Of a DNA stretch of 64,000 bases, positions 8,402 to 17,488 are shown one piece after another. Source of the DNA: VRUE01 sp963816785 (lineage in GTDB: Bacteria; Actinomycetota; Thermoleophilia; Solirubrobacterales; 70-9); contig CAWFLL010000004.1 in the NCBI GenBank assembly GCA_963816785.1, positions 1,426,001 through 1,490,000 on the forward strand, in the 5' to 3' direction. The translations under genes and the position numbers were made by a program. A model generated the notes under the pieces. The model worked only from the letters and a program-made list of their open reading frames with translations. It was not told the origin of the DNA and searched no databases. How positions within the stretch are numbered: the first letter of the stretch is position 1; each line of letters begins with the position of its first letter.

Positions 8402-8968
8402 TCAGTCCCGGTCGGGACGGTCGGGGTACAGCTCGTCGATCGTGACGAGCGCACGGTAGGGGGCGCCTGACGCCGCCTCGATCGCCGCTCCCCCGCCGGC
8501 GAGTCGATCGACCGTCGCGAGCACCGCGGCGACCTCGAGGCCCTGCTCCCGGATCCGCTCGATCGCGGCGACCGTCGAGCCGCCGCTGGTGACCGTGTCC
8601 TCGACCACGAGGCAACGGTCGCCGGCCTCGACCGGGCCCTCGACCCAGCGCTGCAGACCGTGCTCCTTGCGCTCCCCGCGGACAAAGAAGCCGACCAGCC
8701 CACCGCCCCCCTCGCTGGCGATCGCGGCGCAGGCCAGGGGGATCGCCGCAGTCGCCGGCCCGCCGACCGCGGCGGCGCCGGCCTCGGCCGCGGCGGCAGC
8801 GATCAGCTCACCGGCGGCGAGGAACCCGGGCGGGCGGAGCAGGGCCCTGCGCGCATCGACGTAGTACTGCGCCACCGCGCCACTCGACAACTTCACCTCG
8901 CCGATCACCAGCGAGTGCTGGCGGAGCTCGGACAGCAGGGTGCGCTTGGCGGCGTCGAGGTCGGGCAC
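8402..8968 (-). CDS. pyrE: Orotate phosphoribosyltransferase
   Basis: 188 residues from a GTG chosen because GAGAGG lies five bases upstream. It transfers orotate to PRPP to form OMP in pyrimidine synthesis. The PRPP-binding motif is CLVVEDTVTSGGST; the flexible basic loop is RGERKEHGLQRW; substrate-side motifs are LSSGAVAQYYVDAR and GGPATAAIPLA. The length fits the bacterial enzyme. It is followed after 5 bases by the DUF480 gene. Confidence 0.9.
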   Translation of the reverse strand: MPDLDAAKRTLLSELRQHSLVIGEVKLSSGAVAQYYVDARRALLRPPGFLAAGELIAAAAAEAGAAAVGGPATAAIPLACAAIASEGGGGLVGFFVRGERKEHGLQRWVEGPVEAGDRCLVVEDTVTSGGSTVAAIERIREQGLEVAAVLATVDRLAGGGAAIEAASGAPYRALVTIDELYPDRPDRD

Positions 8969-9059
8969 TATGACCTCTCGTGCTTCGCTCGCGGCGCGAC
9001 GAAACAGATATGCATGCTTGCTCGCTCCGCACTCATGCGCGAATCCTACGGACGAGCCG

Positions 9060-9995
9060 TCAGCCGAGCGCTTCGCAGAATCCCTGGCGCCAGCTCGGGT
9101 AGCGGGGCTCCCAGCCCAGCTCGCGCTTCGCGCGGGCGCTCGAGGCGCCGCGCAGCGCGACCGCGTTCGTCGCAACCGGCCCCGCAATCAGCTTCGCCAG
9201 CCAGAGCGGGACTCGGCGCGGGCGCTTGGCCCCCAGCGCCTCCGCGTAAACCGGCACCCACTCGCGCTGCGGCGCCGGCTCCTCGTCGACCACGTTGAAG
9301 ACGCCGACCGCATCGCTCCCGACCGCCGCGACGGTCGCGCGGGCGACGTCCTCGACGTGGATGAAGGAGAAGACCCCAGTGCCCTTGCCGACGATCGGGA
9401 GGCGGCGCCTGCGGACGTCGTCGGCCTGCGAGCCGTCGGCGGCGAAGCTGGTCCCGGGGCCGTAGAACCACCCGAAGCGAAGCACGACGCCCTCGATCCC
9501 GTCGGCGGCGAGAACCTGGCGCTCGAGCTCGACCAGCGCCTCGACCGCGGCGCCGAACGGGCCGGGCGCGCCCGTGAACAGCGGCGCCTCCTCGTCCTTG
9601 ATCCAGTCCCCCCGCGGCTCGTAAAGAAAGGCGACGCTCTCAGCGATCACCCGGCGCACGCCGGCGGCCTCGGCGGCGGCGATCAGGTTGCGGGTTCCCT
9701 CGCTCCGCAGTCGGTTCGTCGCGGCGAGGGGATCCTCGTCGGCCTTCCAGTCGATCCGGTCCGGGAGGGCGGTGAGGGCGTGGACGACGACCTCGGGGCC
9801 CACCTCCACGACCGCGCCGCTGAGGGCGTCGGGGTCGAGCGCATCGCAGACGACCGCGGCCGCGCCCGCGGCTCGGATCTCCGCGGCGCGCTCCTCCCGC
9901 CGCGTCGTCCCGGTCACCTCGTGGCCGGCGGCGACGAGCTCGCGCACCAGGGGCCTGCCCATCGCCCCGCTCGCCCCTGCCACGAAGACCTTCAT
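9060..9995 (-). CDS. NAD(P)-dependent sugar epimerase/dehydratase family protein
   Basis: 311 residues. The Rossmann glycine motif is at the N-terminus (VFVAGASGAMGRPLV), followed by VTGTTRREE, which includes basic residues that favour NADPH. The catalytic region is FGWFYGPGTSF; the Tyr-x3-Lys of classical SDRs is not obvious, as in the atypical NmrA/epimerase-like subgroup. IHVEDVARATVAA and FNVVDEEP are the usual C-terminal motifs. The substrate is unknown. The start ATG overlaps the stop of the upstream membrane-protein gene, implying translational coupling. Confidence 0.8.
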   Translation of the reverse strand: MKVFVAGASGAMGRPLVRELVAAGHEVTGTTRREERAAEIRAAGAAAVVCDALDPDALSGAVVEVGPEVVVHALTALPDRIDWKADEDPLAATNRLRSEGTRNLIAAAEAAGVRRVIAESVAFLYEPRGDWIKDEEAPLFTGAPGPFGAAVEALVELERQVLAADGIEGVVLRFGWFYGPGTSFAADGSQADDVRRRRLPIVGKGTGVFSFIHVEDVARATVAAVGSDAVGVFNVVDEEPAPQREWVPVYAEALGAKRPRRVPLWLAKLIAGPVATNAVALRGASSARAKRELGWEPRYPSWRQGFCEALG

Positions 9996-10393
9996 CCAGA
10001 GTTCCCGCTCTCGCCGCCGAGGCGTTCCGAGACCCGCGCCAACCAGGCAGCCCCCAGCGCGCCCGCCGCGATCAGGAGCGTGTCGGCCCATCCCCGTCCC
10101 GCGCTCTTCGCTTCGTCGGTGTCGAAGAGGTGGTTGATCGCGTGGAGCCCGTACCAGAAGGCCCCCAGCCAGAGCAGCGGCGCCCGCCAGGACGGCCGCA
10201 CGACCGCGAACGCCAGCGCAATCCCGGCGGCCAGATAGAACGCCCCGACATCGCCGACGTAGTGGGAATTCTCGATCCCGTAGTGCCCGATCTCGTCGAA
10301 GAAGGTGTCCGGCGCCAGCAGCGCCAGGCAGCCGAAGACCACGTGATAGGCGGCGAGAACGACCAGAACCGCTTTCAACGCTCGCTCGGTCAT
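9992..10393 (-). CDS. Four-helix membrane protein of unknown function
   Basis: 133 residues with four hydrophobic helices (about 6-26, 48-66, 70-86, 103-119). A short outside loop has DTFFDEIGHYGIENSHYVGD, and YGLHAINHLFDTDEA follows helix 3. The layout resembles DUF4345/DoxX-like four-helix proteins, but I cannot assign the family firmly. The conserved His residues in the loops might bind metal or heme; that is speculation. It is coupled to the epimerase-like gene downstream. Confidence 0.65.
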   Translation of the reverse strand: MTERALKAVLVVLAAYHVVFGCLALLAPDTFFDEIGHYGIENSHYVGDVGAFYLAAGIALAFAVVRPSWRAPLLWLGAFWYGLHAINHLFDTDEAKSAGRGWADTLLIAAGALGAAWLARVSERLGGESGNSG

Positions 10394-10483
10394 CCCACCA
10401 AGCCTATGACGGTTGCCGGCCCGCCTTACAGGTCCAGTGATGCATCTTCCGCGGGTCCAGTTGGGGAGCCCTGCCCGGCCGCC

Positions 10484-11455
10484 TCAGAAAATGAAGATGT
10501 CTTCGCCGAAGTTGATCCGTTCGAAGATCTCAGGCTGGTCGGCGATGAAGGTCCGGATGCAGCCGTGACTGGCCGGGTAGTCGGGGACCGATTCGTACCC
10601 GTGCACGGCATAGCCGCCGTAGAAGTAGAACGAGTAGTACATGCCGTGCGAGTTGTAGCCGGGTTCGGTCCTGACGAAGCTGAAGTGCCCGGTCACGGTC
10701 GGGGTCGAGGACTTGCCCGAGGAGACGGGGTAGACGGCGACCGGCCGGTCGCCCTTGGCGAAGACGAGGACCTGCGTTGAGAGCGGCACCTCGACGTGCT
10801 GTCCGGCGCCGGGGTGGCGGACCCCGTAGGCGCCGCGGCCGGCGAAGGCTCTCTTGACCAGGCCCTTACCGGCCCGCGTGCTGCGGGCCAGCCCGTTCAC
10901 TTTGCGATAGGCCAGCACCCCGCGCCCGGTCTTGCCGCCGAAGCAGCGGCCGCTGTTGACGATGTAGCCCATCTTCCTCATCGCCTTCTTGAAGCCGATC
11001 ACCACCTCCCCGCACTGCCCGCTGTGGAGGGCCGGGAAGGTGACCCGCCAGCTCTTGCGCTCTGTGCCGTCGCCGCCGAGGCGGGCGGTCGGGGCGTGGC
11101 GGGCCCTGGCCGCGTACTTGCCGGCACCCTCGATCCGGATGCGGGCCCGGAACGCGCCCCGGCCACCCTGGCCCTTGCGCACCCTGACGGTCTTGCGCTC
11201 GATCCGGTCGCCGTTGCGGAAGAAGCTCACCTCGACCCGCTGGCCGGGGACGAACGGCTTCACGGTCCCGATCACCGGCACCGTGCTCATGATCCGCGCC
11301 TTGCCCCCGTGCAGATGGCCGATCCTGATCTTCACCGTCGCCTTCGGCACGGCCTCGATCGCCCCGCCCTTGGAGGCGGCAGCAGCGCTCGAGGCCAACA
11401 CCAATGCCGCGGCGAGGGCGATTGCGGGGATCAGGCGTCTCATCGGGGGCGACAT
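10484..11455 (-). CDS. Secreted L,D-transpeptidase (YkuD domain)
   Basis: 323 residues with a signal peptide (about 1-27, ending SSAAAASK). A middle region of beta-type repeats (about 35-200) probably binds the wall. The C-terminal YkuD catalytic domain (about 210-323) has VHGYESVPDYPASHGCIRTF, where His and Cys of HG...SHGCIR form the catalytic pair. It should make 3-3 peptidoglycan cross-links or anchor proteins in the wall. It pairs functionally with the PBP gene at 12.7 kb. Confidence 0.88.
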   Translation of the reverse strand: MSPPMRRLIPAIALAAALVLASSAAAASKGGAIEAVPKATVKIRIGHLHGGKARIMSTVPVIGTVKPFVPGQRVEVSFFRNGDRIERKTVRVRKGQGGRGAFRARIRIEGAGKYAARARHAPTARLGGDGTERKSWRVTFPALHSGQCGEVVIGFKKAMRKMGYIVNSGRCFGGKTGRGVLAYRKVNGLARSTRAGKGLVKRAFAGRGAYGVRHPGAGQHVEVPLSTQVLVFAKGDRPVAVYPVSSGKSSTPTVTGHFSFVRTEPGYNSHGMYYSFYFYGGYAVHGYESVPDYPASHGCIRTFIADQPEIFERINFGEDIFIF

Positions 11456-11483
11456 TGTGCCGCACGGGTCGGCGTGCGGGGCC

Positions 11484-12176
11484 CTATTGGCCCAGCAGGG
11501 CGGCGGAGTTGTTGAGCATGTGGAGGATGATTCCCGGCACGATCGAGCCGGTCCTCTCGTAGAGCAGGCAGAGGACGAAGCCGAAGAAGATCAGGGGCGG
11601 CACGGCGCTGAGACCGGTCAGCGCATGCAGGGCGCCGAAGATCACGCCGCCGAGCAGCGCCGCGGGGATCCGCGGCATCCGCTCACGCAACCCACCGAAC
11701 AGCATCCCCCGGAAGCAGACCTCCTCGCTGACCGGCGCTGCGATCACGATCAGGAGGATCTGCATCGGCAGCGTCCCGAACGCTTCCGCGATGTCCTCTT
11801 GTTCCGGTTCCCCGATCAGGTTCGCGTAGGCGACCGCGAGCACGAGATAGGCGACCACCGCCAGGAACATCCAGAGCAGCGCCGACGGGACCCGAAAGCC
11901 CCGTAGCCCGAGCCGCCGCAGCGCCTCCCGGATCGGCACCCCGCCCCGGGCTGCAATCACCAGCGGCACGATCATGAAGCCGAGCGCTGTGCCGAACTGC
12001 ACCGCGGCGTTTGCGCCGCTGCTCAGGTCCCCTTCGCTGTCGGGGTTGTCGATCACCAGCGCCGGGATCCCCAGCAGGATCCCGGTGGTGAGCGCCAAAA
12101 TGACGCCGAAAAGGGCGGCGGCAGGGCCCCAGTTCGAGTAGGGAAAGCTCGCCTTTGAGGGTAGGTTTGCCTCCAT
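11484..12176 (-). CDS. CPBP family intramembrane glutamic endopeptidase
   Basis: 230 residues from an ATG at 12174-12176, with about 6-7 membrane helices. The CPBP (CAAX protease and bacteriocin-processing) signature EEVCFRGMLFGGLRER holds the paired catalytic Glu, FGALHAL the first His and the region near the C-terminus (ILHMLNN) the second. It is an Abi/Rce1-type membrane protease. Its start codon overlaps that of the divergent MscS-like gene in the tetranucleotide CATG. An upstream in-frame start would extend it by about 69 residues of non-family sequence, which I reject. Confidence 0.85.
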   Translation of the reverse strand: MEANLPSKASFPYSNWGPAAALFGVILALTTGILLGIPALVIDNPDSEGDLSSGANAAVQFGTALGFMIVPLVIAARGGVPIREALRRLGLRGFRVPSALLWMFLAVVAYLVLAVAYANLIGEPEQEDIAEAFGTLPMQILLIVIAAPVSEEVCFRGMLFGGLRERMPRIPAALLGGVIFGALHALTGLSAVPPLIFFGFVLCLLYERTGSIVPGIILHMLNNSAALLGQ

Positions 12177-12591
12177 GTCGCCGGCAGTCTCACAGGTCTC
12201 TCGATCCACGAAGACCAGGCTGCGCCTGCTGCGCCGCCTCGGTGTCGTGGTCATCCTCCTGGTCTTGGCGGCGCTGGCGCTCGCGCAGTTCACCGAGCTG
12301 GAACGGCTCGCCACCGGCATCCTCGCCTCGACCGCCGTTGTGGCTGCGATCATCGGCTTCGCGGCCCAGAACACGATCGGCAACCTGGTCGCCGGCGTTC
12401 AGCTCGCGATCTCGCAGCCGATCAGGATCGGCGACCGGATCTCCTTCGAGGGCGTCGAGGGCAGGGTCATCGACATCACCCTCGCCTACACCTATGTCGA
12501 TCCCGGGGACGCCAGCGCCGTCGTCATCCCCAACCAGATGCTGGTGGAAGGGATCGTGCACAACCGCTCGACCGCCGATACGCAGGGCTGA
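12175..12591 (+). CDS. Minimal MscS-like mechanosensitive channel
   Basis: 138 residues. Two hydrophobic stretches (about 20-42 and 47-68) lead into the MscS beta domain: AAIIGFAAQNTIGNLVAGVQLAISQPIRIGD is the conserved pore-helix to beta-domain junction (here paraphrased; it spans about residues 57-87), followed by RISFEGVEGRV and VVIPNQMLVEG. It lacks the C-terminal alpha/beta vestibule, so it is a short form. It should act as a pressure-release valve in the membrane. A GAGGGTAGG lies 12-20 bases upstream; spacing is poor. Confidence 0.8.
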   Translation: MSPAVSQVSRSTKTRLRLLRRLGVVVILLVLAALALAQFTELERLATGILASTAVVAAIIGFAAQNTIGNLVAGVQLAISQPIRIGDRISFEGVEGRVIDITLAYTYVDPGDASAVVIPNQMLVEGIVHNRSTADTQG

Positions 12592-12690
12592 GCGGGACCG
12601 CAGTCGAAGTACCCTTTTTCGCATGAGAGCGGATCAGGCAATCCTGCATCTCCCGCGCTCCGCGCCTGGAGCGACGGTCGAGGCTGGGCG

Positions 12691-14871
12691 ATGACGCATC
12701 GCAACCGCCGGCGCCATCGCCGTCGTGGCGGCGCCCGCAGCAAGCTTCTGTTCGTCGCCGGCGGCGTCCTCGCGGTCGGCATCGCGCTGACGATCGGCGT
12801 CGCCTCCTGGGTTCTCGACGTCGCCGCCAAGGCGCCGCCGCTCTCGGACTGCCGTCCGATAGACCGGGGCGGCAACTCGATCCTGATTGCCGGCAACGGC
12901 AGCCGCCTCGGCTACATCGCCTCCGATGAGGCGCGGACCCCCGTCTCCATCGATCCGCGTTCCAACCGATCTCAAATACGCAACCGTGGCGATCGAGGAC
13001 GAGCGCTTCTTCGAGCATGACGGGATCGACTACGAGGGCGGGCTCCGCGCCCTGATCCAGAACGTCGAGGCGGGCAAGATCGTCCAGGGTGGATCGACGA
13101 TCACGATGCAGCTGATGCGCAACCTCTGCATCACCGACCCCAAGCGCAACCTCGAACGCAAGATCCAGGAGGCCCAGCTGGCGCTCGAGTACGAGAAGAA
13201 GTTCTCGAAGCAGGACATCCTCGGCAAGTACCTGAACGGCGCCTCCTACGGCACGATCAACGGCAGCACCGCGGTCGGAGTCCAGGCCGCCTCGCGGATC
13301 TACTTCTCGAAGCCGGTCTGGAAGCTGACCCTCGAGCAGTCGGCCCTGCTGGCCGGATTGCCGCAGGCTCCATCGGACTACAACCCGATCCTCAACCCGA
13401 AAGGCGCCCTTGCCCGCCGCAACGAGGTTCTCTCGAAAATGGCCGACCTCGGCTACATCTCCCGCCAGCGGGCGCTCGAAGGGCAGCAGCGGGAGCTCGG
13501 CCTGAAGCTCTCCGACACCTACTTCGAACGGCAGCAGCCCTACTTCTTCGACTACGTCGAGGACAAACTGATCGAGAAGTACGGCGTCAACACGGTGCGC
13601 AAGGGCGGCCTGCGCGTCTACACGACGATCGACCCGACGCTGCAGGAGGTCGGGCTGGAAGCGATGCGCTCGGCCCTCCCCTACTCAGAAGACCCGGCCT
13701 CGGCGCTGGTCTCGATCGAGCCCGAGCACCGGCTACATCAAGGCGATGGTCTCGAGCTCCAGCTACGACAGCAGCCAGTTCAACCTCGCCGCCCAGGGCC
13801 ACCGCCAGCCGGGCTCGACCTTCAAGACGTTCGTCCTCACGACGGCCATCAAGCAGGGGATCGACCCCTACTCGACCTACTACACCTCGAAACCGCTCAA
13901 CCTCGACCTTCCCGAGTGGGGGCACTGGGAGGTGCACACCGCCGACGAGGGATACCAGGGCACGATCAACCTGCAGCAGGCGACCGTCGCCTCCGACAAC
14001 ACCGTCTTCGCCCAGCTCGACCTCGACGTCGGGCCGGAGAACGTCGCCGAAACGGCGAAGTCGATGGGAATCGAAACCGAACTCGACGGGATCCCGGCCG
14101 AGGGAATCGGCGGCCTGCGGATCGGCGTCTCGCCGCTGGAGATGTCAGACGCCTACGCGACGCTCGCCGCGGGGGGCATCCATCGCAATCCGATCGCGAT
14201 CCGCCGGGTGGTGTTCCCCGACGGCCGCATCGACCATCCCGAGCACGCGGACCCGAAGCGCGTGGTCTCCGAAGCGCGTCGCTTACGAGGTGACGCAGCT
14301 GCTCCACGACAACATCACCGGCGGCACGGCACCGCGGCGTACACCGGTTGCGCCGGCCAGGCGGGCAAGACCGGGACGACCGACAACTACACCGACGCCT
14401 GGTTCGCCGGCTACCAGCCGAACCTCGCGACGGCGGTCTGGGTCGGCTACCCGCAGTCCAACGACATCGAGATGGTCAGCGTCCACGGCACGACGGTGTT
14501 CGGTGGGACCTTCCCGGCGGAAATCTGGAACTCGCTCTACTCGGGCGCGGAAATCCCCTGCGAGGAATTCTCCGAACCGGAGACGCCGATCAGCTGGGCG
14601 CCGTACTTCGGCGAGTTCACCCAGTCGGGTGCGAGCGGCGGCGGCTCGTACTCCGAAGACGGCGAAGAAGGGAGCGAAGCAGACGAAAACGGCAAGAAGC
14701 CGGGGCAGGACGCGGTCGGCGGCTATGACCCCGGTGCCTACTCGCCCGGGGTCGGGCCAGGAACCGACCCCGAGCCCGGAACCGGCACCCAGCCCCCCAA
14801 GCGGTGGCGGTGGCGGCTCCGGCACCGGGGTGGGCGGAGGCACCGCGACCGGAGGAGTCGGGGCTGGCTGA
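12691..14871 (+). CDS. Class A penicillin-binding protein (glycosyltransferase-transpeptidase), frameshifted in this sequence
   Basis: A membrane helix (about residues 19-45) is followed by a GT51 glycosyltransferase with AIEDERFFEHDG, QGGSTITMQL and GKYLNGASYG. Then comes the transpeptidase with STFKTFVL (SxxK) and the KTGTT box; a Gly/Pro/Ser-rich tail ends the protein. It would polymerise and cross-link peptidoglycan. The reading frame breaks near 12957 (extra C), 13727 (extra G), 14273 (extra base), 14331 (lost G) and 14800 (extra A). Each repair restores family sequence exactly, so the gene is either intact and mis-sequenced or very recently broken. Coordinates span the reconstructed gene. 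Confidence 0.8.
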
Positions 14872-16111
14872 CCGTGCCCGGGCCCATCGGGCCCTCGGGA
14901 TCGCGGGCCTGATCGGCCTGGCCGCGACGTCGGTCCCGCTGGTGGCCCCCGGGCCGGGGATGGTCCCGGCGGCGGCCGGGGATGGGCCGGATTGGCTGCT
15001 CGGCCTCTACGGCGATGGCCTCGGGGTGGCGCCGGGCGCCTACTACGGGTTTCTGTGGGCTGCATTCGCCGCCCATCTCTGCGTCCTCTTCTCCGCACCG
15101 GCGCTCGACCGGCGACTCGTGCGCGGCGCCGCGGTGCTGCTCGTCGCCGCCTTCGCGCTTGCCCCGCCGTTGCTCTCTCAGGACGTCTTCAGCTACATCG
15201 CCTACGCCCGCCTCGGCGCCCTGCACGACCTCAACCCCTACACCCACGCCCCGATCGACCTCCTCGCGGACCCGAGCTTCACCCATGTCGGCTGGACCGA
15301 ATCGCCGAGCTCCTACGGCCCCTTGTTCACGCTGGCCACCTACCCGCTCGCCCTGATGTCGGTGCCGGCCGCGCTCTGGACCATGAAGGCTGTCGCGGCG
15401 GCGTCGGTGCTCGCGCTGGCGCTTCTGGTCGCGCGGATGGCGCCCGCTCGGGGCATCGACGCGCGGCGCGGCTTCGTCATGGTGGCGCTGAACCCGCTGG
15501 TCCTGGTCCACGTCGTCGGCGGCGCCCACAACGACGCGACGACGATGCTGGTGGCGCTCGCCGGCTGCGCGGCGGTACTCGCCCGGCGTGAGACGGGCGG
15601 CGGGGCCGCGATCGTCACCGCCGTCGGCCTCAAGCTGAGCGCCGCCTTCGTCGCCCCGTTCGCGCTGCTCGGCTCCCAGCGGGTCAATCGGTTCCTGGCC
15701 GGCGGCGCGCTCGCCACCGCCCTGATAGCCGCCGCCGGGCTGCTTGCCTTCGGCCTCCACGCCCTCGACTCGGCCGAGATCGTCGGGGAGAACCAGGGCA
15801 GGGTCAGCAACTACAGCCTCCCCAATCTCCTCTCCGAGCTCCTCGGGACCGGGCTCGGCCCGCTGCGGGCACTGACCGCGATCGCCTTCGCTGCCCTGCT
15901 CCTGGCGCTGTTGCGGTGGGTCTGGCGCGGCGGCGATTGGATCCGCGCCGGGGGCTGGGCGGCGCTCGGCCTGCTCCTCGCGACCGCCTGGCTTCTTCCC
16001 TGGTACGTGATCTGGGCCCTGCCCTTCGCCGCCCTCTCCCGCGACCAGTGGCTAGTCGCCAGCGTCTTGCTGCTCACGGCTCTCCAGCTTGCGGCGCGCG
16101 TCCCTCTTTAG
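14804..16111 (+). CDS. Polytopic mannosyltransferase-like membrane protein (GT87/MptB-like)
   Basis: Up to 435 residues with about 10-12 membrane helices. After the first helices, LLSQDVFSYIAYARLGALHDL carries the acidic Asp typical of the GT-C catalytic loop, followed by NPYTH, SPSSYGPLFT and NPLVLVHVVGGAHNDATTM. These are hallmarks of polyprenol-phosphate-mannose dependent alpha-mannosyltransferases and the wider DUF2029 group. The N-terminus is uncertain: there is no ATG in frame and the region overlaps the PBP tail, where an indel is suspected. The true start may lie near 14870. The acceptor would be a lipid-linked glycan. Confidence 0.75.
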   Translation: MAVAAPAPGWAEAPRPEESGLADRARAHRALGIAGLIGLAATSVPLVAPGPGMVPAAAGDGPDWLLGLYGDGLGVAPGAYYGFLWAAFAAHLCVLFSAPALDRRLVRGAAVLLVAAFALAPPLLSQDVFSYIAYARLGALHDLNPYTHAPIDLLADPSFTHVGWTESPSSYGPLFTLATYPLALMSVPAALWTMKAVAAASVLALALLVARMAPARGIDARRGFVMVALNPLVLVHVVGGAHNDATTMLVALAGCAAVLARRETGGGAAIVTAVGLKLSAAFVAPFALLGSQRVNRFLAGGALATALIAAAGLLAFGLHALDSAEIVGENQGRVSNYSLPNLLSELLGTGLGPLRALTAIAFAALLLALLRWVWRGGDWIRAGGWAALGLLLATAWLLPWYVIWALPFAALSRDQWLVASVLLLTALQLAARVPL

Positions 16112-16149
16112 GCGCCCGATTGAGGTGGTTTGGGCGTTTCCCGGGCCGG

Positions 16150-16197
16150 CGGATACTCAGAGCGGCCGAAGGCCGCGAGTCCGGGCGGGGGGTGCCC
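16150..16197 (+). repeat. Dispersed intergenic hairpin repeat, copy 1
   Basis: The core GGATACTCAGAG is followed by a 6-bp stem GCGGCC-GAA-GGCCGC with a GAA triloop and then GAGTCCGGGCGGGG. An inverted copy lies at 58555-58602. The stem differs there by two compensating changes. This copy lies between two convergent genes. Confidence 0.75.
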
Positions 16198-16209
16198 AAA
16201 TCCCTCGCC

Positions 16210-17286
16210 TCAGAGAATTTCGGGCGTGTGAATCTCCTGCTTTCCCTTGCCGGCGTCCTCCTCCTCCTCGGCCGAGGGGTGAAGGACACCGGTCGGGATC
16301 GACCAGCCCTCGCGTTTCCCCAAAGCCGTGACGGCTGCCACGTAGAGGAGCTCGACGACCGTCTGGACGCCCCGGACGGCGATCGCTATCAGCGAGCCGA
16401 TCGCGAAGCTGTTGCCGGGCGCCGCGACCTTGACCGACCAGGCGAAGGCGGCGTCGCGGACTCCGAGGCCCGCCGGAGCGACGAGCGTCGCCAGCGCAGC
16501 GACGTATCCCACGGCCTGCGCCGAGCCGACCGTCAGGATTTCACTGATCGGGATCGAGCTGACCGAGCGGGCGACGCAGTAGATCCCGACCGAGATCACG
16601 CCCCAGATCAGCGCGAAGAAGACCAGCAGCGCGAGGATCCCGCGCAGCGAGATCACCGCCGGGAGCGGCTCGCGGCCGAAGGCGCCGAGCACGCGGTCGG
16701 CGAGCGGGCCGAAGACCCGCGGGTGCAGGACGGCGACCGCGGCCGGGATCAGCAGCAGCACCGCCCAGCGCAGCGGCTGGCCCTGGAGGTCCGGATGGGT
16801 GATGAAGAAGTAGGAGGCGATCGCTATCGCCGAGGTCGCGGAGATCGCCTGTTCGTAGACGACGCTGGCGATCGTGATCCGGCGGGGAACCCCCGCGCGC
16901 TCGGATAGCAGCACTCTGCCGAGCACGTAGAGGACGCTGCCCGGGACGTAGCGGGCGAGGAGGGGCTGGCCCCAGGCGACCTGGGCCCGCCCCAGCCCGA
17001 TGCGGTAGCCGAGGAAGCGCAGGATCAGGTCCCAGCCGAGCGCGCTGAGCGCGTAGTAGATCGGCAGGACGACGAATGCCGGGATCAGCCAGAGCACATG
17101 GAAGTGGACGCCCTTGTCCTTGATCTCCGACCACTGGTCGACGACGGTCAGGACCAGGAAGCCGAAGATGACGAGCGCGAGGCCGAGCTGGATCGCAAAG
17201 CGGACCCGCTTGCTGCGCGGCGGCCGGGTCCCGAACCGCGCGCCGGCTTCGCCGATCCGGTGAAGTAGTGGTCGCCTTTGCTCCAC
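16210..17286 (-). CDS. YbhN-like lysylphosphatidylglycerol synthase-type flippase domain protein
   Basis: 358 residues with about eight membrane helices. Family motifs are LARYVPGSVLYVLGR, YEQAISATSA and VAPAGLGVRDAAFAW. It matches the LPG synthetase transmembrane/UPF0104 (YbhN, AglD-like) family, which lacks the soluble aminoacyl-transferase domain and is thought to move or handle lipids. A charged C-terminal tail (EEEEDAGKGKQE) is cytosolic. It is convergent with the mannosyltransferase-like gene, so the two may serve the same envelope glycolipid pathway; that is inference. Confidence 0.82.
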   Translation of the reverse strand: MEQRRPLLHRIGEAGARFGTRPPRSKRVRFAIQLGLALVIFGFLVLTVVDQWSEIKDKGVHFHVLWLIPAFVVLPIYYALSALGWDLILRFLGYRIGLGRAQVAWGQPLLARYVPGSVLYVLGRVLLSERAGVPRRITIASVVYEQAISATSAIAIASYFFITHPDLQGQPLRWAVLLLIPAAVAVLHPRVFGPLADRVLGAFGREPLPAVISLRGILALLVFFALIWGVISVGIYCVARSVSSIPISEILTVGSAQAVGYVAALATLVAPAGLGVRDAAFAWSVKVAAPGNSFAIGSLIAIAVRGVQTVVELLYVAAVTALGKREGWSIPTGVLHPSAEEEEDAGKGKQEIHTPEIL

Positions 17287-17367
17287 GCGCGCCGCACCTT
17301 AGTGGCCTGATGGGTCGCCCATGCGGGTGGTTATCCGGAATCAGCGTGCATGGCTGGTGAGTGTCGG

Positions 17368-17446
17368 ACCAAGTGGGGCGAGGACGCAGGGAGGCCGAAT
17401 AGCAGCGCTATTCGGCTGACTGAGGACGACGCACCGCGCCGGTCCG
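17368..17446. repeat. Long imperfect palindrome with perfect inner hairpin upstream of thiL
   Basis: The centre at 17394-17416 is a perfect 10-bp inverted repeat, GCCGAATAGC-AGC-GCTATTCGGC. On each side lie a GAGGACG motif and outer half-sites GGACC.../...GGTCC. No T-run follows, so a simple terminator is unlikely on the plus strand. It may be a structured RNA leader or a mobile repeat. Confidence 0.5.
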
Positions 17447-17488
17447 CCGCCGCCAGACATGTGCGGTGATTTTGCGATAGTCACCCGC

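Noticed and set aside
12957..14331. Programmed frameshifting in the PBP gene
   Set aside because: Five indels of mixed sign, without slippery heptamers or pseudoknots, restore ordinary family sequence. Error or decay is simpler.
17287..17488. TPP riboswitch before thiL
   Set aside because: The CUGAGA and ACYTGA-type cores of the TPP aptamer are not present in the right order; the palindrome there has other symmetry.
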